This document shows positions 26,233 through 34,554 of a DNA stretch of 64,000 nt, piece after piece (position 1 is the stretch's first letter; each line of letters opens with the position of its first letter). The translations under genes were made by a program, and so were the position numbers. This DNA is from Bacillota bacterium (lineage in GTDB: Bacteria > Bacillota > Clostridia > Lachnospirales > Lachnospiraceae): positions 124,001 through 188,000 of the forward strand of contig JAEZTJ010000082.1 of assembly GCA_023421505.1 (NCBI GenBank), written 5' to 3'. The notes beneath the pieces were generated by a model that did not search any database, was not told where the DNA came from, and saw nothing but the letters and a program-made list of their open reading frames with translations.

Positions 26233-26345
26233 TATTCCGGAGCGGTAGTAAAGTGTTAAAACACTTATGTTCATAGGAGCGTTGGAGCGGAGGAATAGTA
26301 TATGCTGTGTATACAATTAATAAAACTATATAGTTTCGCAATTAT
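26233..26345. repeat. Palindromic repeat family A, copy A3 (left arm lost)
   Basis: It contains the inner palindrome AGTGTTTTAACACTT (as AAGTGTTAAAACACTT), GGAGCGTTGGAGCG and the whole right arm to CGCAATTA. The left arm is cut off after TTATTCCGG. It is inserted between the attenuator terminator and the ABC ATPase start codon, oriented like A6. Confidence 0.8.
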
Positions 26346-26369
26346 CTAAATACATAAGGAGGTAACGAA

Positions 26370-27353
26370 ATGGATGCCATCACGGTAAGTAATTTATCAA
26401 AAACCTTTAAAGTAAAGGTAAAGGAAAAGGGGCTAATGGGAAGCATGAAATCCATCTTTCATCCCGTTTATAAAAACGTAAAGGCCGTGGACAACGTCAG
26501 CTTTAAAGTTGAAGCCGGTGAGATGTTAGCCTTTATCGGACCGAATGGAGCGGGAAAAAGCACTACCATTAAGATGCTAACCGGAATCCTTTTCCCTGAC
26601 CAGGGTGAAGCCTCCGTTATGAATATCAATCCTTCTGCAAAACGTAAGCAGTTATCCTATAAGATAGGAACGGTTTTCGGGCAGAAGGAGCAGCTTTGGA
26701 TGCACTTAACCCCATATGATAATTTCAAATTCTTCGCTGCAATCTATGATATTAAGGAAAGTGAAGCAGAGGCTAGAATTAGAGAATTGCAGGAGGTATT
26801 TGAACTGGAGGAATTTATTAACACTCCGGTAAGAAGTTTATCCCTGGGTCAGAGAATTCGTTGTGAGATTGTTGCTTCTTTGCTGCATAAGCCTGAAGTT
26901 TTATTTCTGGATGAACCAACAATCGGACTAGATCCCGTAGTAAAGGAGAATATCAGAGCGTTAATTAAGCAAATGAATCGGGAATATAGAACTACGATTT
27001 TTTTAACCAGTCATGATATCGGTGATATAGAAAAGCTATGTAAAAGAATTATCATCGTAAATCATGGGCGGATCGTACTGGATGATTCCATGGATAACAT
27101 CAAATACCACTACCTTAATAAGAAGCTCGTAGAGGTAAAGCTGCGGGAGCCAGCAGATTTCTCCGAGGAAGATGGTATTACCATAATAAAAAGCAGAGGT
27201 GCTTTGATTAAACTTGAAATTGATACTACGAAGAAGAACATCAGTGACGCCCTCAAGCTAATCGACACTGATAATATTCTTGATATTAATATCTCCAGTG
27301 TACCACTTGAAAATATTATTACTGAAATTTACAAGGAAAATAGGCAAGGCTAA
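26370..27353 (+). CDS. ABC-2 exporter ATP-binding protein (COG4586 type)
   Basis: 327 aa. ATPase powering the two permeases that follow. Walker A GPNGAGKST near residue 65, Q-loop FGQKEQLW, signature LSLGQRIRCE, Walker B VLFLDEPTIGLD, H-loop TSHDIGD. The N-terminal extension before Walker A (MGSMKSIFHPVYKNVKAVDN in part) and the C-terminal ~90-residue domain are typical of this uncharacterised exporter group. AAGGAGG lies eight bases before ATG. Expression is probably controlled by the upstream attenuator. Confidence 0.93.
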   Translation: MDAITVSNLSKTFKVKVKEKGLMGSMKSIFHPVYKNVKAVDNVSFKVEAGEMLAFIGPNGAGKSTTIKMLTGILFPDQGEASVMNINPSAKRKQLSYKIGTVFGQKEQLWMHLTPYDNFKFFAAIYDIKESEAEARIRELQEVFELEEFINTPVRSLSLGQRIRCEIVASLLHKPEVLFLDEPTIGLDPVVKENIRALIKQMNREYRTTIFLTSHDIGDIEKLCKRIIIVNHGRIVLDDSMDNIKYHYLNKKLVEVKLREPADFSEEDGITIIKSRGALIKLEIDTTKKNISDALKLIDTDNILDINISSVPLENIITEIYKENRQG

Positions 27354-27510
27354 TAGGCTTTAGATGGCTCTGTGAGCTATAAGCCAAATGATTAATTATT
27401 AACCTTGCGTGTTGTGAATCACCTAAATTCTCCAATTAATCAGAAGTGGAGTTAAGATGCGCATCGTCTCGCAAGCGAGTCAAACAAGCAGCACAGGAAT
27501 GAGGTAAATT
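27354..27510 (+). other. Intra-operon spacer with hairpin
   Basis: The 157-bp gap between ATPase and first permease contains a hairpin GGCTT...AAGCC with inner GCTC/GAGC (about 27357-27386) without a T-run, and a CTCGCAAGCGAG dyad near 27470. It may be an mRNA processing or stability element. Confidence 0.4.
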
Positions 27511-28302
27511 ATGAGAAAGTATTATTATATTTTTAAAGCAACCTTAATCGAAAGCTTCCAATACCTTATGAATATCGTCTTAGGCTTTGTTACCTTCTTT
27601 GTTATGCTATTCGTGTTTATGAATCTATGGAAATATATGTACTCTGATTCGGCAGGCTTAATAAATGGGTATTCTTTTGAACAAATGATCTGGTATGTGA
27701 TTCTGACTGAAACCATCTGGTTCGGCGGCAGAAACGCAACCTTAACCTCACAGATGAGTAACGATATTAAAAGTGGAGCAATTGCCTACGGTATTAATAA
27801 GCCTTACCAATATATTTATTATATCATCGCGAAGCATCTTGGTGAAACCGCCTTAAAGTTTTTGCTTTATTTTATAATCGGTATCCTAATCGGTTATGGC
27901 TTCGTGGGAGGTATTCCCGACTTTAAGCTATATCAACTGCCCTTTGCATTACTATCCTTCTTTTTAGGAATTATGATAAGCTCCTTTCTCTATATGAGTA
28001 TTAGTGTATTATCCTTTTGGATTGAGGATTCCACCCCTTTTCACTGGATCTACGATAAGATGCTTGTTATAATCGGAACCATCTTTCCAATCGAATTATT
28101 TCCAGTATGGGCACAGCCTGCCATTAAAGCTTCTCCCATCTTTGTTGTAACCTATAGTCCTGCTAAACTGATGATAGATTTTAGCAAGGAGATGGCGGTA
28201 AGAGTATTTACCCTGCAAATAATTTATTTTGTCGTTACTCTTTTTCTATTAAACACTTTATTTCAAAAAGGGGTGAAAAAATTAAATGTTAACGGTGGCT
28301 AA
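27511..28302 (+). CDS. ABC-2 family permease (COG4587 type)
   Basis: 263 aa with six predicted transmembrane helices; DUF990/ABC-2 type fold (FWIEDSTPFHWIYDKML and IFPIELFPVWAQP are characteristic loops). It pairs with the next permease, whose frame overlaps it by 17 bp. Probable substrate unknown; three-gene operons of this type are uncharacterised exporters. Confidence 0.9.
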   Translation: MRKYYYIFKATLIESFQYLMNIVLGFVTFFVMLFVFMNLWKYMYSDSAGLINGYSFEQMIWYVILTETIWFGGRNATLTSQMSNDIKSGAIAYGINKPYQYIYYIIAKHLGETALKFLLYFIIGILIGYGFVGGIPDFKLYQLPFALLSFFLGIMISSFLYMSISVLSFWIEDSTPFHWIYDKMLVIIGTIFPIELFPVWAQPAIKASPIFVVTYSPAKLMIDFSKEMAVRVFTLQIIYFVVTLFLLNTLFQKGVKKLNVNGG

Positions 28303-29080
28303 AAATCAGATCAAAGTTATGTTACTATCAGTAAAGTATAATATCATGAGGGAAATGACTAACCGCGTTACCTTCTTAACCAATGTCTGTTTTATGATAT
28401 TAAATAACGCCTGTTTTATCATACAATGGATTCTTCTATTTCATCTTAGGACAGACATTGGCGGATTTTCATTAAATGATGTTATGGTACTCTGGGGCTT
28501 TGCTGCCTCTACCTACGGCCTGTCCCATATCTTTTTCCAGCGGGCCTTTGAACTGCCGGGATTAATTATGAATGGTAAACTGGATTCCTTTTTGGTACAG
28601 CCGAAAAGTGTTCTTCTAAGTGTCATTTCTTCCGGCACAAACCCATCCGCTATCGGCGATTTTCTCTACGGGTATCTGGTCATCTTCTTTTTTAAATTCA
28701 GTATTATTAACCTGCTTTTATTTACTATCTTAAGTATTCTTGGAGCATTCATTTTTACTGGTTTTTCAGTCATTATAGGAAGTATCTCCTTTTGGATCAT
28801 CCGTGGTGATTTACTGTCAGAAAACATTACCCATATCACTATCCTCTTCTCGACCTATCCGGATACAATTTTTAAAGGTCTTGTACGCTTATTATTTTAT
28901 TCTATCCTACCGGTAGGTTTTTATATTTATATGCCTATGAAAATTCTTCTCCACTTTAATATTTACTATTTTCTATGCGTAGTCGGAGGATGCATACTCA
29001 TTATCTTGCTGGCATTTTTCATTTTCTACCGGGGCTTAAAAAGATACACCTCCAGCAGTCTGATGTCAGCAAGAATTTAG
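28286..29080 (+). CDS. ABC-2 family permease (COG3694 type)
   Basis: 264 aa, about six transmembrane helices. The motifs FFQRAFELPGLIMNGKLDSFLVQP (in pieces) and YPDTIFKGLVRLLFYSILPVGF (in pieces) match the second ABC-2 permease of this exporter type. Start codon lies inside the end of the upstream permease gene, so the two are translationally coupled and likely form a heterodimer. Confidence 0.9.
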   Translation: MLTVAKNQIKVMLLSVKYNIMREMTNRVTFLTNVCFMILNNACFIIQWILLFHLRTDIGGFSLNDVMVLWGFAASTYGLSHIFFQRAFELPGLIMNGKLDSFLVQPKSVLLSVISSGTNPSAIGDFLYGYLVIFFFKFSIINLLLFTILSILGAFIFTGFSVIIGSISFWIIRGDLLSENITHITILFSTYPDTIFKGLVRLLFYSILPVGFYIYMPMKILLHFNIYYFLCVVGGCILIILLAFFIFYRGLKRYTSSSLMSARI

Positions 29081-29163
29081 TACTTATTCCGCATTATAAA
29101 AGTAAGCTGTTAAGCCAGCTTAAGAAAATAAAAATGTTATCTATTTATTCTTTATGTAAATAT

Positions 29164-29192
29164 TTGCTTATCCATACAAATCATGGTACAAT
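29164..29192 (+). promoter_or_regulatory. Promoter of the PPi-phosphofructokinase gene
   Basis: TTGCTT (29164-29169), 17-bp spacer, TACAAT (29187-29192); the predicted 5' UTR is about 195 nt. Confidence 0.7.
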
Positions 29193-29198
29193 TAGGAT

Positions 29199-29393
29199 TG
29201 TAGATTGAAGCTACATACGATTAACCCGCCTGTAATACAGCAGGTCACTAAATTTACTACAGATAGGTTCATTGCAAGCCGGATCATGACACCGGCTGTA
29301 TGAATAAGAAAGACTTATGATGGCGCACAGATCTGGGGCACATAGTGACAAATCTTATTCTAATTAATGAAAGTAAAGGAGTGAAATGATTGT
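29199..29393 (+). promoter_or_regulatory. Structured 5' leader of pfp
   Basis: Three consecutive stems can be drawn: AACC/GGTT enclosing CCTG/CAGG (29223-29269), TTCAT + AGCCGG with CCGGCT + ATGAA (29268-29304), and AATAAGA with TCTTATT (29303-29359). No leader peptide and no terminator were seen, so any control would be at translation or stability. The ribosome site GGAG is an unusually long 12 bases from the ATG. Confidence 0.45.
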
Positions 29394-30614
29394 ATGGTAC
29401 TTGAAGGTAAAGTGGTTGTAGCACAGGGTGGAGGACCAACTGCAGTAATTAACCAATCGTTAGTTGGAGCCGTGCTGGAATCGAGAAAATTTCCACAGAT
29501 TACAAAGGTTTACGGAGCTGTAAACGGAGTTTCAGGAATAATCAATGAAGATTTTCTTGATCTGACGCAGGAAACAACACATAATTTGGAACAGGTAGCG
29601 ATTACTCCTTCCTCAGCTCTTTTTTCTACCAGGGACAAGCCGGACACCGCCTATTGCAAAGAAATTTTTAATGTTTTTAAAGCGCATGGGGTAAGATACT
29701 TCTTTTACATCGGTGGTAATGACTCTGCCGATACCGTGCGTATCGTTAATGAACAGGCAGAATCCTCCGGTTATGAATTCAGAGCAATTCATATACCGAA
29801 AACCATTGATAATGACCTTATGATGAATGATCATACTCCGGGCTATCCTTCTGCAGCTAAATTCGTAGCACAGGCATTTATCGGCCTTAATCTGGATAAC
29901 CGGGCACTTCCCGGCGTGCATATCGGCGTGGTTATGGGACGTAATGCCGGTTTTTTAACGGCTGCTTCCTCCATTGCACAAAAATATCCGGACGACGGTC
30001 CCCATCTGATCTATCTTCCCGAACGGCATTTTAATGTTGATAAGTTTCTCATGGATGTCAAGGAGGTATATAACAAATACGGTCGCTGCATTATCGCTGT
30101 CTCAGAGGGTATTCAGGATGAGAACGGAGTACCTATCGTGACTAAGCTTGTGAATACAAAAGAAACAGATGCGCATGGTAATACGCAGCTGTCAGGAACG
30201 GGTGCCTTAGGCGATCTCTTAGCGCAGGAGATTAAAAATAAGCTGGGAATAAGCCGAGTAAGATCAGATACTCTGGGTTATTTACAGAGATCCTTCATGG
30301 GCTGCGTGTCCCCGATTGACCAGCATGAAGCAAGAGAGGTCGGAGAGAAAGCTGCACAATTTGCGATATGGCATAATATAGACGGTTCTATCACCATCCA
30401 TCGTACTGGTTACTATTCTGTTGACTATAAAATGACTGATCTTCATAATGTAGCCGGTAAGACAAAATTAATGCCGGAGCATTTCATCAACCAGAGCGGC
30501 AACAATATAACTGACGCCTTTAAATATTATCTTCAGCCCCTGCTTGGCTGCGACATGCCGGAAGCAAGCATGTTAAGAGCGCCGCGTGCTGAAAAATTAA
30601 TTCATAAGCTATAA
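29394..30614 (+). CDS. pfp: Pyrophosphate-dependent 6-phosphofructokinase
   Basis: Phosphorylates fructose 6-phosphate with PPi, a reversible glycolytic step common in anaerobic clostridia. 406 aa. GGGPTAVINQSL at the N-terminus, GGNDSADT and PKTIDNDL are diagnostic. The Asp in GGNDS (Gly in ATP enzymes) and Lys in PKTIDND (Gly in ATP enzymes) mark PPi specificity. VMGRNAGFLTAASSIA and YLQRS are also typical. Monocistronic, behind a structured leader. Confidence 0.93.
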   Translation: MVLEGKVVVAQGGGPTAVINQSLVGAVLESRKFPQITKVYGAVNGVSGIINEDFLDLTQETTHNLEQVAITPSSALFSTRDKPDTAYCKEIFNVFKAHGVRYFFYIGGNDSADTVRIVNEQAESSGYEFRAIHIPKTIDNDLMMNDHTPGYPSAAKFVAQAFIGLNLDNRALPGVHIGVVMGRNAGFLTAASSIAQKYPDDGPHLIYLPERHFNVDKFLMDVKEVYNKYGRCIIAVSEGIQDENGVPIVTKLVNTKETDAHGNTQLSGTGALGDLLAQEIKNKLGISRVRSDTLGYLQRSFMGCVSPIDQHEAREVGEKAAQFAIWHNIDGSITIHRTGYYSVDYKMTDLHNVAGKTKLMPEHFINQSGNNITDAFKYYLQPLLGCDMPEASMLRAPRAEKLIHKL

Positions 30615-30616
30615 GA

Positions 30617-30805
30617 TTAATCTAACAATAGATTTTTATTGAATTTTAGTGGGTGTTTTATTATTCCAATAGCTCCTTCCTTATGTGATAAATTATGTAT
30701 TACACTTTGTACTTCTTCAGCTATTTCCTTCAAAAAGGAAGTATCTGCATAAACTGGTACAGAAGATGGAATTAGAATGCTTATATAGGAATATAATTCA
30801 CCCAC
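30617..30805 (-). CDS. Doubtful small frame, possible gene remnant
   Basis: 62 codons from GTG, with the frame open further upstream without a start. It converges on pfp with a 2-bp gap and lies behind the TauE gene. The sequence (IAEEVQSVIHNLSHKEGAIGI) looks amphipathic and protein-like, but no family is recognised and no good ribosome site is present. Could be a degraded gene end. Confidence 0.25.
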   Translation of the reverse strand: MGELYSYISILIPSSVPVYADTSFLKEIAEEVQSVIHNLSHKEGAIGIIKHPLKFNKNLLLD

Positions 30806-30863
30806 CTTTTTTATATAAAAATAAGGCTTCGTTCTATATAGTAATAATAAAGCTAGTTTAACG

Positions 30864-31586
30864 CTATAACAGGTTATTAATTATGATTGATATACCAGAT
30901 AATATAAGTACAAGGATGACAGCTTTCTTAATCAGCTTTTCACTTGATTTATTTGACAGCATCGTACCGATAAAAAGTCCAATCAGCATGAATGGTAATA
31001 GTATTACAGCCTTTTTTATCACGGCAAGATTAATTATGCCTGTAACCGTATATAAAATTATACGAACTGTACTTTCAATCAGAAATACCGTACAAGTATT
31101 ACCTCTGAACTGATTTTTATTTTCTGTTGTTCTTGATGTATAAGCTACCAGTAAGGCTCCTATTCCAAACAGACCACTAAGAAGTCCGGTCATAATTCCA
31201 ATTACGGTTAATAAAAGCTTAGAAGATTTCTTTTTTTCTTTTTGCATATCCCTAAGAAACATCTCTATTCCAATAAAAAAGACCACAAATCCAAAAAGCG
31301 TTTTTATAAGGGTAACATCTCCCTTACTCAAAAACAGCACTCCTGGAATAACTCCCACTATCACCATCCCTGCAAGCGGTAAGAATATTTTAGTGGAGAT
31401 ACTTTTTCTCTCTTTCCAGACAATGAATATATTTGAAGGATAACCTACAATTAAATCTATCGGTGAAATATTAATATTACTAGTCGTAAAGCTCATAATT
31501 GTACTAAAAATCAACGTATTGGCAAAACCACACATTCCTTTTATGATATAGGCGCATATTACAGCAATGATTGAAACAATTAACAT
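30864..31586 (-). CDS. TauE/SafE family permease
   Basis: 240 aa, seven to eight transmembrane helices with the TauE/SafE pattern: KGMCGFANTLIFSTIMSF in helix 1-2, GLLSGLFGIGALLVAYTS at the duplicated motif, and GLFIGTMLSNKSSEKLIKKAVI. Members export sulfite, sulfoacetate or other organic anions; the substrate here is unknown. The motif GxGGG is GIGALL, slightly degenerate. Monocistronic. Confidence 0.9.
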   Translation of the reverse strand: MLIVSIIAVICAYIIKGMCGFANTLIFSTIMSFTTSNINISPIDLIVGYPSNIFIVWKERKSISTKIFLPLAGMVIVGVIPGVLFLSKGDVTLIKTLFGFVVFFIGIEMFLRDMQKEKKKSSKLLLTVIGIMTGLLSGLFGIGALLVAYTSRTTENKNQFRGNTCTVFLIESTVRIILYTVTGIINLAVIKKAVILLPFMLIGLFIGTMLSNKSSEKLIKKAVILVLILSGISIIINNLL

Positions 31587-31762
31587 TTATTATCCCTTTC
31601 GAATGGTATTTATTTGCGAGCTCCGGTTACCATTATTATCGCTCTTCCTTCATGGCTACACCATTATTTCACCCCATTATAACTTATCTTTTCTTTATAA
31701 AGAAAGCAATAATATATATTCTATGTTTTTTGTTATGTTCTATCGATTTTGTTCTATTAAAT

Positions 31763-31804
31763 AAAAAAATTCCCTCCTACCATAATATAAGAGGGAATTT
31801 TTTT
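31763..31804. terminator. Bidirectional terminator after the Lys-rich small gene
   Basis: Arms TTCCCTC and GAGGGAA, with seven A on one side and eight or more T on the other. Confidence 0.85.
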
Positions 31805-31805
31805 C

Positions 31806-31892
31806 TTATTTTTTCTTTGTTGTACTCGAAGCCGTTGTTGACTGCGCTGAAGTTTTCTTCTTTGGCGCTTTTTTTGGATTCTTATCTCCCAT
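31806..31892 (-). CDS. 28-aa Lys-rich small protein
   Basis: ATG 31892 has AGGTGG seven to twelve bases upstream and the stop lies right before a perfect terminator, so this is a complete transcription unit. The protein starts MGDKNPKKAPKKK and ends in Ser/Thr and Lys residues. Very short proteins with an N-terminal DKNPKKPxKKK motif occur in many Firmicutes and are usually unannotated; no function is known to me. Too short for routine gene finding. Confidence 0.65.
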   Translation of the reverse strand: MGDKNPKKAPKKKTSAQSTTASSTTKKK

Positions 31893-32019
31893 GCTTTCAC
31901 CACCTTTTTCTTATATTGTCCAACATTAATTCCATTTTATATTGAATCCCATATATTGTCAATTGTTATTTCTTTGGTGGATCAACTCTCTGATTCTACT
32001 ATTTCTATTATGATGGTAC

Positions 32020-32301
32020 TTATATTATTTCTCTCTCAACGCTTACAATTTCACCCTCAGTATTACTCTCAATAAAGTTTATGACATTATCTATTATACT
32101 GTCTGCCAGCGCTCTGTCTCCAGCCACTGCTGCTAATCCAAGTACCATTATCTGATGGATATCCTGTTCCTCGATTTCAGCAATTGATACATTAAATTGA
32201 TTTCTTACCTTCGCCGTAAGACTTCTTACAACCATGCGCTTTTCTTTTAAAGAATGCACCCAGGGTAAATGAATTTTTATAGCAGCTGTTCCTATTGTCA
32301 T
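32020..32301 (-). CDS. DUF503 family protein (YlxP-like)
   Basis: 93 aa from ATG 32301 (AGGTGAAT upstream); the longer frame is rejected. DUF503 hallmarks: LPWVHSLKEKRMVVRSLTAKVRNQFNVSIAEIEEQD (in pieces) and GLAAVAGDRALADSIIDNV. In many Firmicutes the gene sits between infB and rbfA, so a ribosome or RNA-linked role is suspected; here it stands alone. Confidence 0.92.
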   Translation of the reverse strand: MTIGTAAIKIHLPWVHSLKEKRMVVRSLTAKVRNQFNVSIAEIEEQDIHQIMVLGLAAVAGDRALADSIIDNVINFIESNTEGEIVSVEREII

Positions 32302-32517
32302 ATTCACCTTCCTCCTGCCTGCCAAGGCTTCCTTTACTTGGGACAGAAATTTGATTGAGTGCCTCGCTTAACGCTTATAGCAGCTTTTATAGATATTATA
32401 TCCGGAATATACTCAAATATATCCCTATCTGTTAGAATTAATGATGCGGTAGAAATTCTTCCATATTCTTTCTAAATAAATTCTAACAGGTAATGCAAAC
32501 CATATACTCTCATTATT

Positions 32518-32601
32518 TATACACACAATAGTTACATATTCCTTTCCTTCAACGCTCTCTAAAGCGTAACTTACGCTCCGGAATAGTTTTTATGTGTATA
32601 C
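32518..32601. repeat. Palindromic repeat family A, copy A4 (degenerate)
   Basis: Shortened, diverged copy. TATACACACAATAG...TATTCC and GGAATAG...ATGTGTATA arms flank the centre CCTTCAACGCTCTCTAAAGCG. It abuts the stop codon of truA (32607), as A1 abuts hydF. Confidence 0.65.
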
Positions 32602-32606
32602 TCAAG

Positions 32607-33344
32607 CTAATAGAACACCTTCTCTAAATACAATCCGCAGGCATCAGCAAGATCTCCTGTTCTGTCTCTAATCCTATCTTCTAAAATACCCGTTATCTCT
32701 TCTGCCTTCATCCTGCCAAGACCAACTTCCACCAGCGTACCAACCATGAAACGGGCCATATTATATAAAAAGCCATTTCCGGTGATTCTGATTTGAACGA
32801 GACCATCCTCTTCCTTTATATCAATATCATAAATCTCACGTATCATTGACTTTTTTTTAGATTTTGCGTTGGAAAAGGCAGTAAAGTCGTGAGCTCCGAT
32901 AAAATAGGAGCCTGCGGCCTCCATAGCCGCAATATCCAGCTTATCACTAACATGCATGCTATATTTTCTTAGGAAGGGATTACTGTATTCCTTATTCCAT
33001 ATTTTATAGAGATAGGTTTTCTTCCTGGCAAGATACCTTGCATGATAATTCTCAGCAGCCTCAGATACCTCCGTAATACTGATGTCCTGAGGAAGATAAT
33101 GATTAAAATATGCTTTTATTTTATCGGTATCAAACTTTATTTCTGTCTTGAAATTGGCTACGAAAGCCAGTGCATGTACTCCTGCATCCGTTCTGCTGCA
33201 GCCTATCATCTCCGTAGCTTTACCTAACATCTGAGATAATACCTGTTCCAGCTTACTCTGAATTGTATTCTCGCCATTTGCCAGCCTCTGAAAACCTTTA
33301 TAGCGGCCTCCGTCATATTGTATAATCAGCTTATAATTGTACAT
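32607..33344 (-). CDS. truA: tRNA pseudouridine synthase A
   Basis: Converts U38-40 of tRNA anticodon stems to pseudouridine. 245 aa, normal length. YDGGRYKGFQRL near the N-terminus, and catalytic Asp in CSRTDAGVHALAFVANF near residue 53. HARYLARKKTYLYKIW, GAHDFTAFSNAKSKKKS and NGFLYNMARFMVGTLVEVG follow. All key residues are present, so this is the likely active enzyme; compare the paralogue at 40296. Confidence 0.95.
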   Translation of the reverse strand: MYNYKLIIQYDGGRYKGFQRLANGENTIQSKLEQVLSQMLGKATEMIGCSRTDAGVHALAFVANFKTEIKFDTDKIKAYFNHYLPQDISITEVSEAAENYHARYLARKKTYLYKIWNKEYSNPFLRKYSMHVSDKLDIAAMEAAGSYFIGAHDFTAFSNAKSKKKSMIREIYDIDIKEEDGLVQIRITGNGFLYNMARFMVGTLVEVGLGRMKAEEITGILEDRIRDRTGDLADACGLYLEKVFY

Positions 33345-33505
33345 ATCCTAACTCCATCCTGCCGTAAATTGCGAACAACAATATCAAACCTAAAGCATTC
33401 CTGACTTGACTATTCTACCTGTAATATAATAAATTATCATGATATTGCCAGACATAACAAGTATTTATCTGTTGTATATGCGTATACCTTAGTACAGATC
33501 ATCCT

Positions 33506-34513
33506 TTACATAAAATTCTTATAATCAGCCCAATTATCAGCCAGTAGCTTCGGCGTATCCAGACCATATGGGCAGTGTTCCTTACAGTGATTACAATGAA
33601 TACATTCTTCGATTTTTTTCATTTTTTCCTTCCAGCTGTCACTTAAAAATATTGACTCAGGAGCTCGGCGTATCATGAGTGACATTCTTGCCGAGGTAGG
33701 AATATCAATATCTGCAGGGCAAGGAAGACAATAGCCGCAGCCTCTGCAAAAATCCTTACTTAGCTCCTTCCTGTCCTGCTCAATGATCGTAACCAGTTCC
33801 TCATTCATCGAAGGCGGATTATCAATATAACTGATGAACTCATCTAGCTCTTTCTCCCTCTGAATACCCCAGATTGGAAGCACATTATCAAATTGTGCAA
33901 GGTATGCATAAGCTGCCGCAGAGTTTGTAATCAATCCTCCCGATAATGCTTTCATAGCAATAAAGCCTAATTGCTTATCACGGCATAATGAAACCAGAGA
34001 AACCTCACTTTCTGAAGCAAGATAGCTGAATGGGAATTGTATCGTATCATAAAGTCCGCTTTCTGCTGCTTCAAGAGCAACCGCCAGACGGTGATTGGTA
34101 ATTCCGATATAACGAATCATACCTTTTGCTTTTGCCTCCAGCATCGCTTCATATAAGCCTGAACCATCCTCCGGCCTCGGACAAAAGCTCGGATTATGGA
34201 ATTGATAAATATCTATATAGTCCGTCTTAAGATTACTAAGTGACGTTTTTAATTGACTCCAGAATTCATCCACTTTTGTTGTCATTGTTTTTGATGCAAT
34301 AATTATATTATGCCTAACCTTACAAAGAGCATCACCGATCTTCTCCTCACTGTCTGTATAAAATCTAGCAGTATCAAAAAAATTAATCCCGCTTTCATAT
34401 GCCTTTTTTAATAATCCTGAAGCCTCTTCTTTGCTGATTCTCTGAATAGGTAATGCTCCAAAGCCATTTTTATTTACTTGTATTCCTGTCCTGCCTAACT
34501 GTATCTGTTTCAT
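33506..34513 (-). CDS. Aldo/keto reductase with C-terminal ferredoxin domain
   Basis: 335 aa from ATG 34513 (GAGAGG upstream). The N-terminal ~260 residues are an AKR TIM barrel: LGRTGIQVNKNGFGALPIQR, NFFDTARFYTDSEEKIGDAL (catalytic Asp and Tyr), DIYQFHNPSF, GITNHRLAVALEAAE. The C-terminus carries two 4Fe-4S motifs, CRGCGYCLPCP and CIHCNHCKEHCPYG. This combined type is common in clostridia; substrate unknown, with electrons possibly from ferredoxin. Confidence 0.92.
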   Translation of the reverse strand: MKQIQLGRTGIQVNKNGFGALPIQRISKEEASGLLKKAYESGINFFDTARFYTDSEEKIGDALCKVRHNIIIASKTMTTKVDEFWSQLKTSLSNLKTDYIDIYQFHNPSFCPRPEDGSGLYEAMLEAKAKGMIRYIGITNHRLAVALEAAESGLYDTIQFPFSYLASESEVSLVSLCRDKQLGFIAMKALSGGLITNSAAAYAYLAQFDNVLPIWGIQREKELDEFISYIDNPPSMNEELVTIIEQDRKELSKDFCRGCGYCLPCPADIDIPTSARMSLMIRRAPESIFLSDSWKEKMKKIEECIHCNHCKEHCPYGLDTPKLLADNWADYKNFM

Positions 34514-34554
34514 ATAATTCCTCTCTTTAGTAATTAACAATAGATCTATAATTC

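Noticed and set aside
30617..30805. Real gene at the end of pfp
   Set aside because: Listed only as doubtful: no ribosome site, no family match, and the frame is open upstream without a start.
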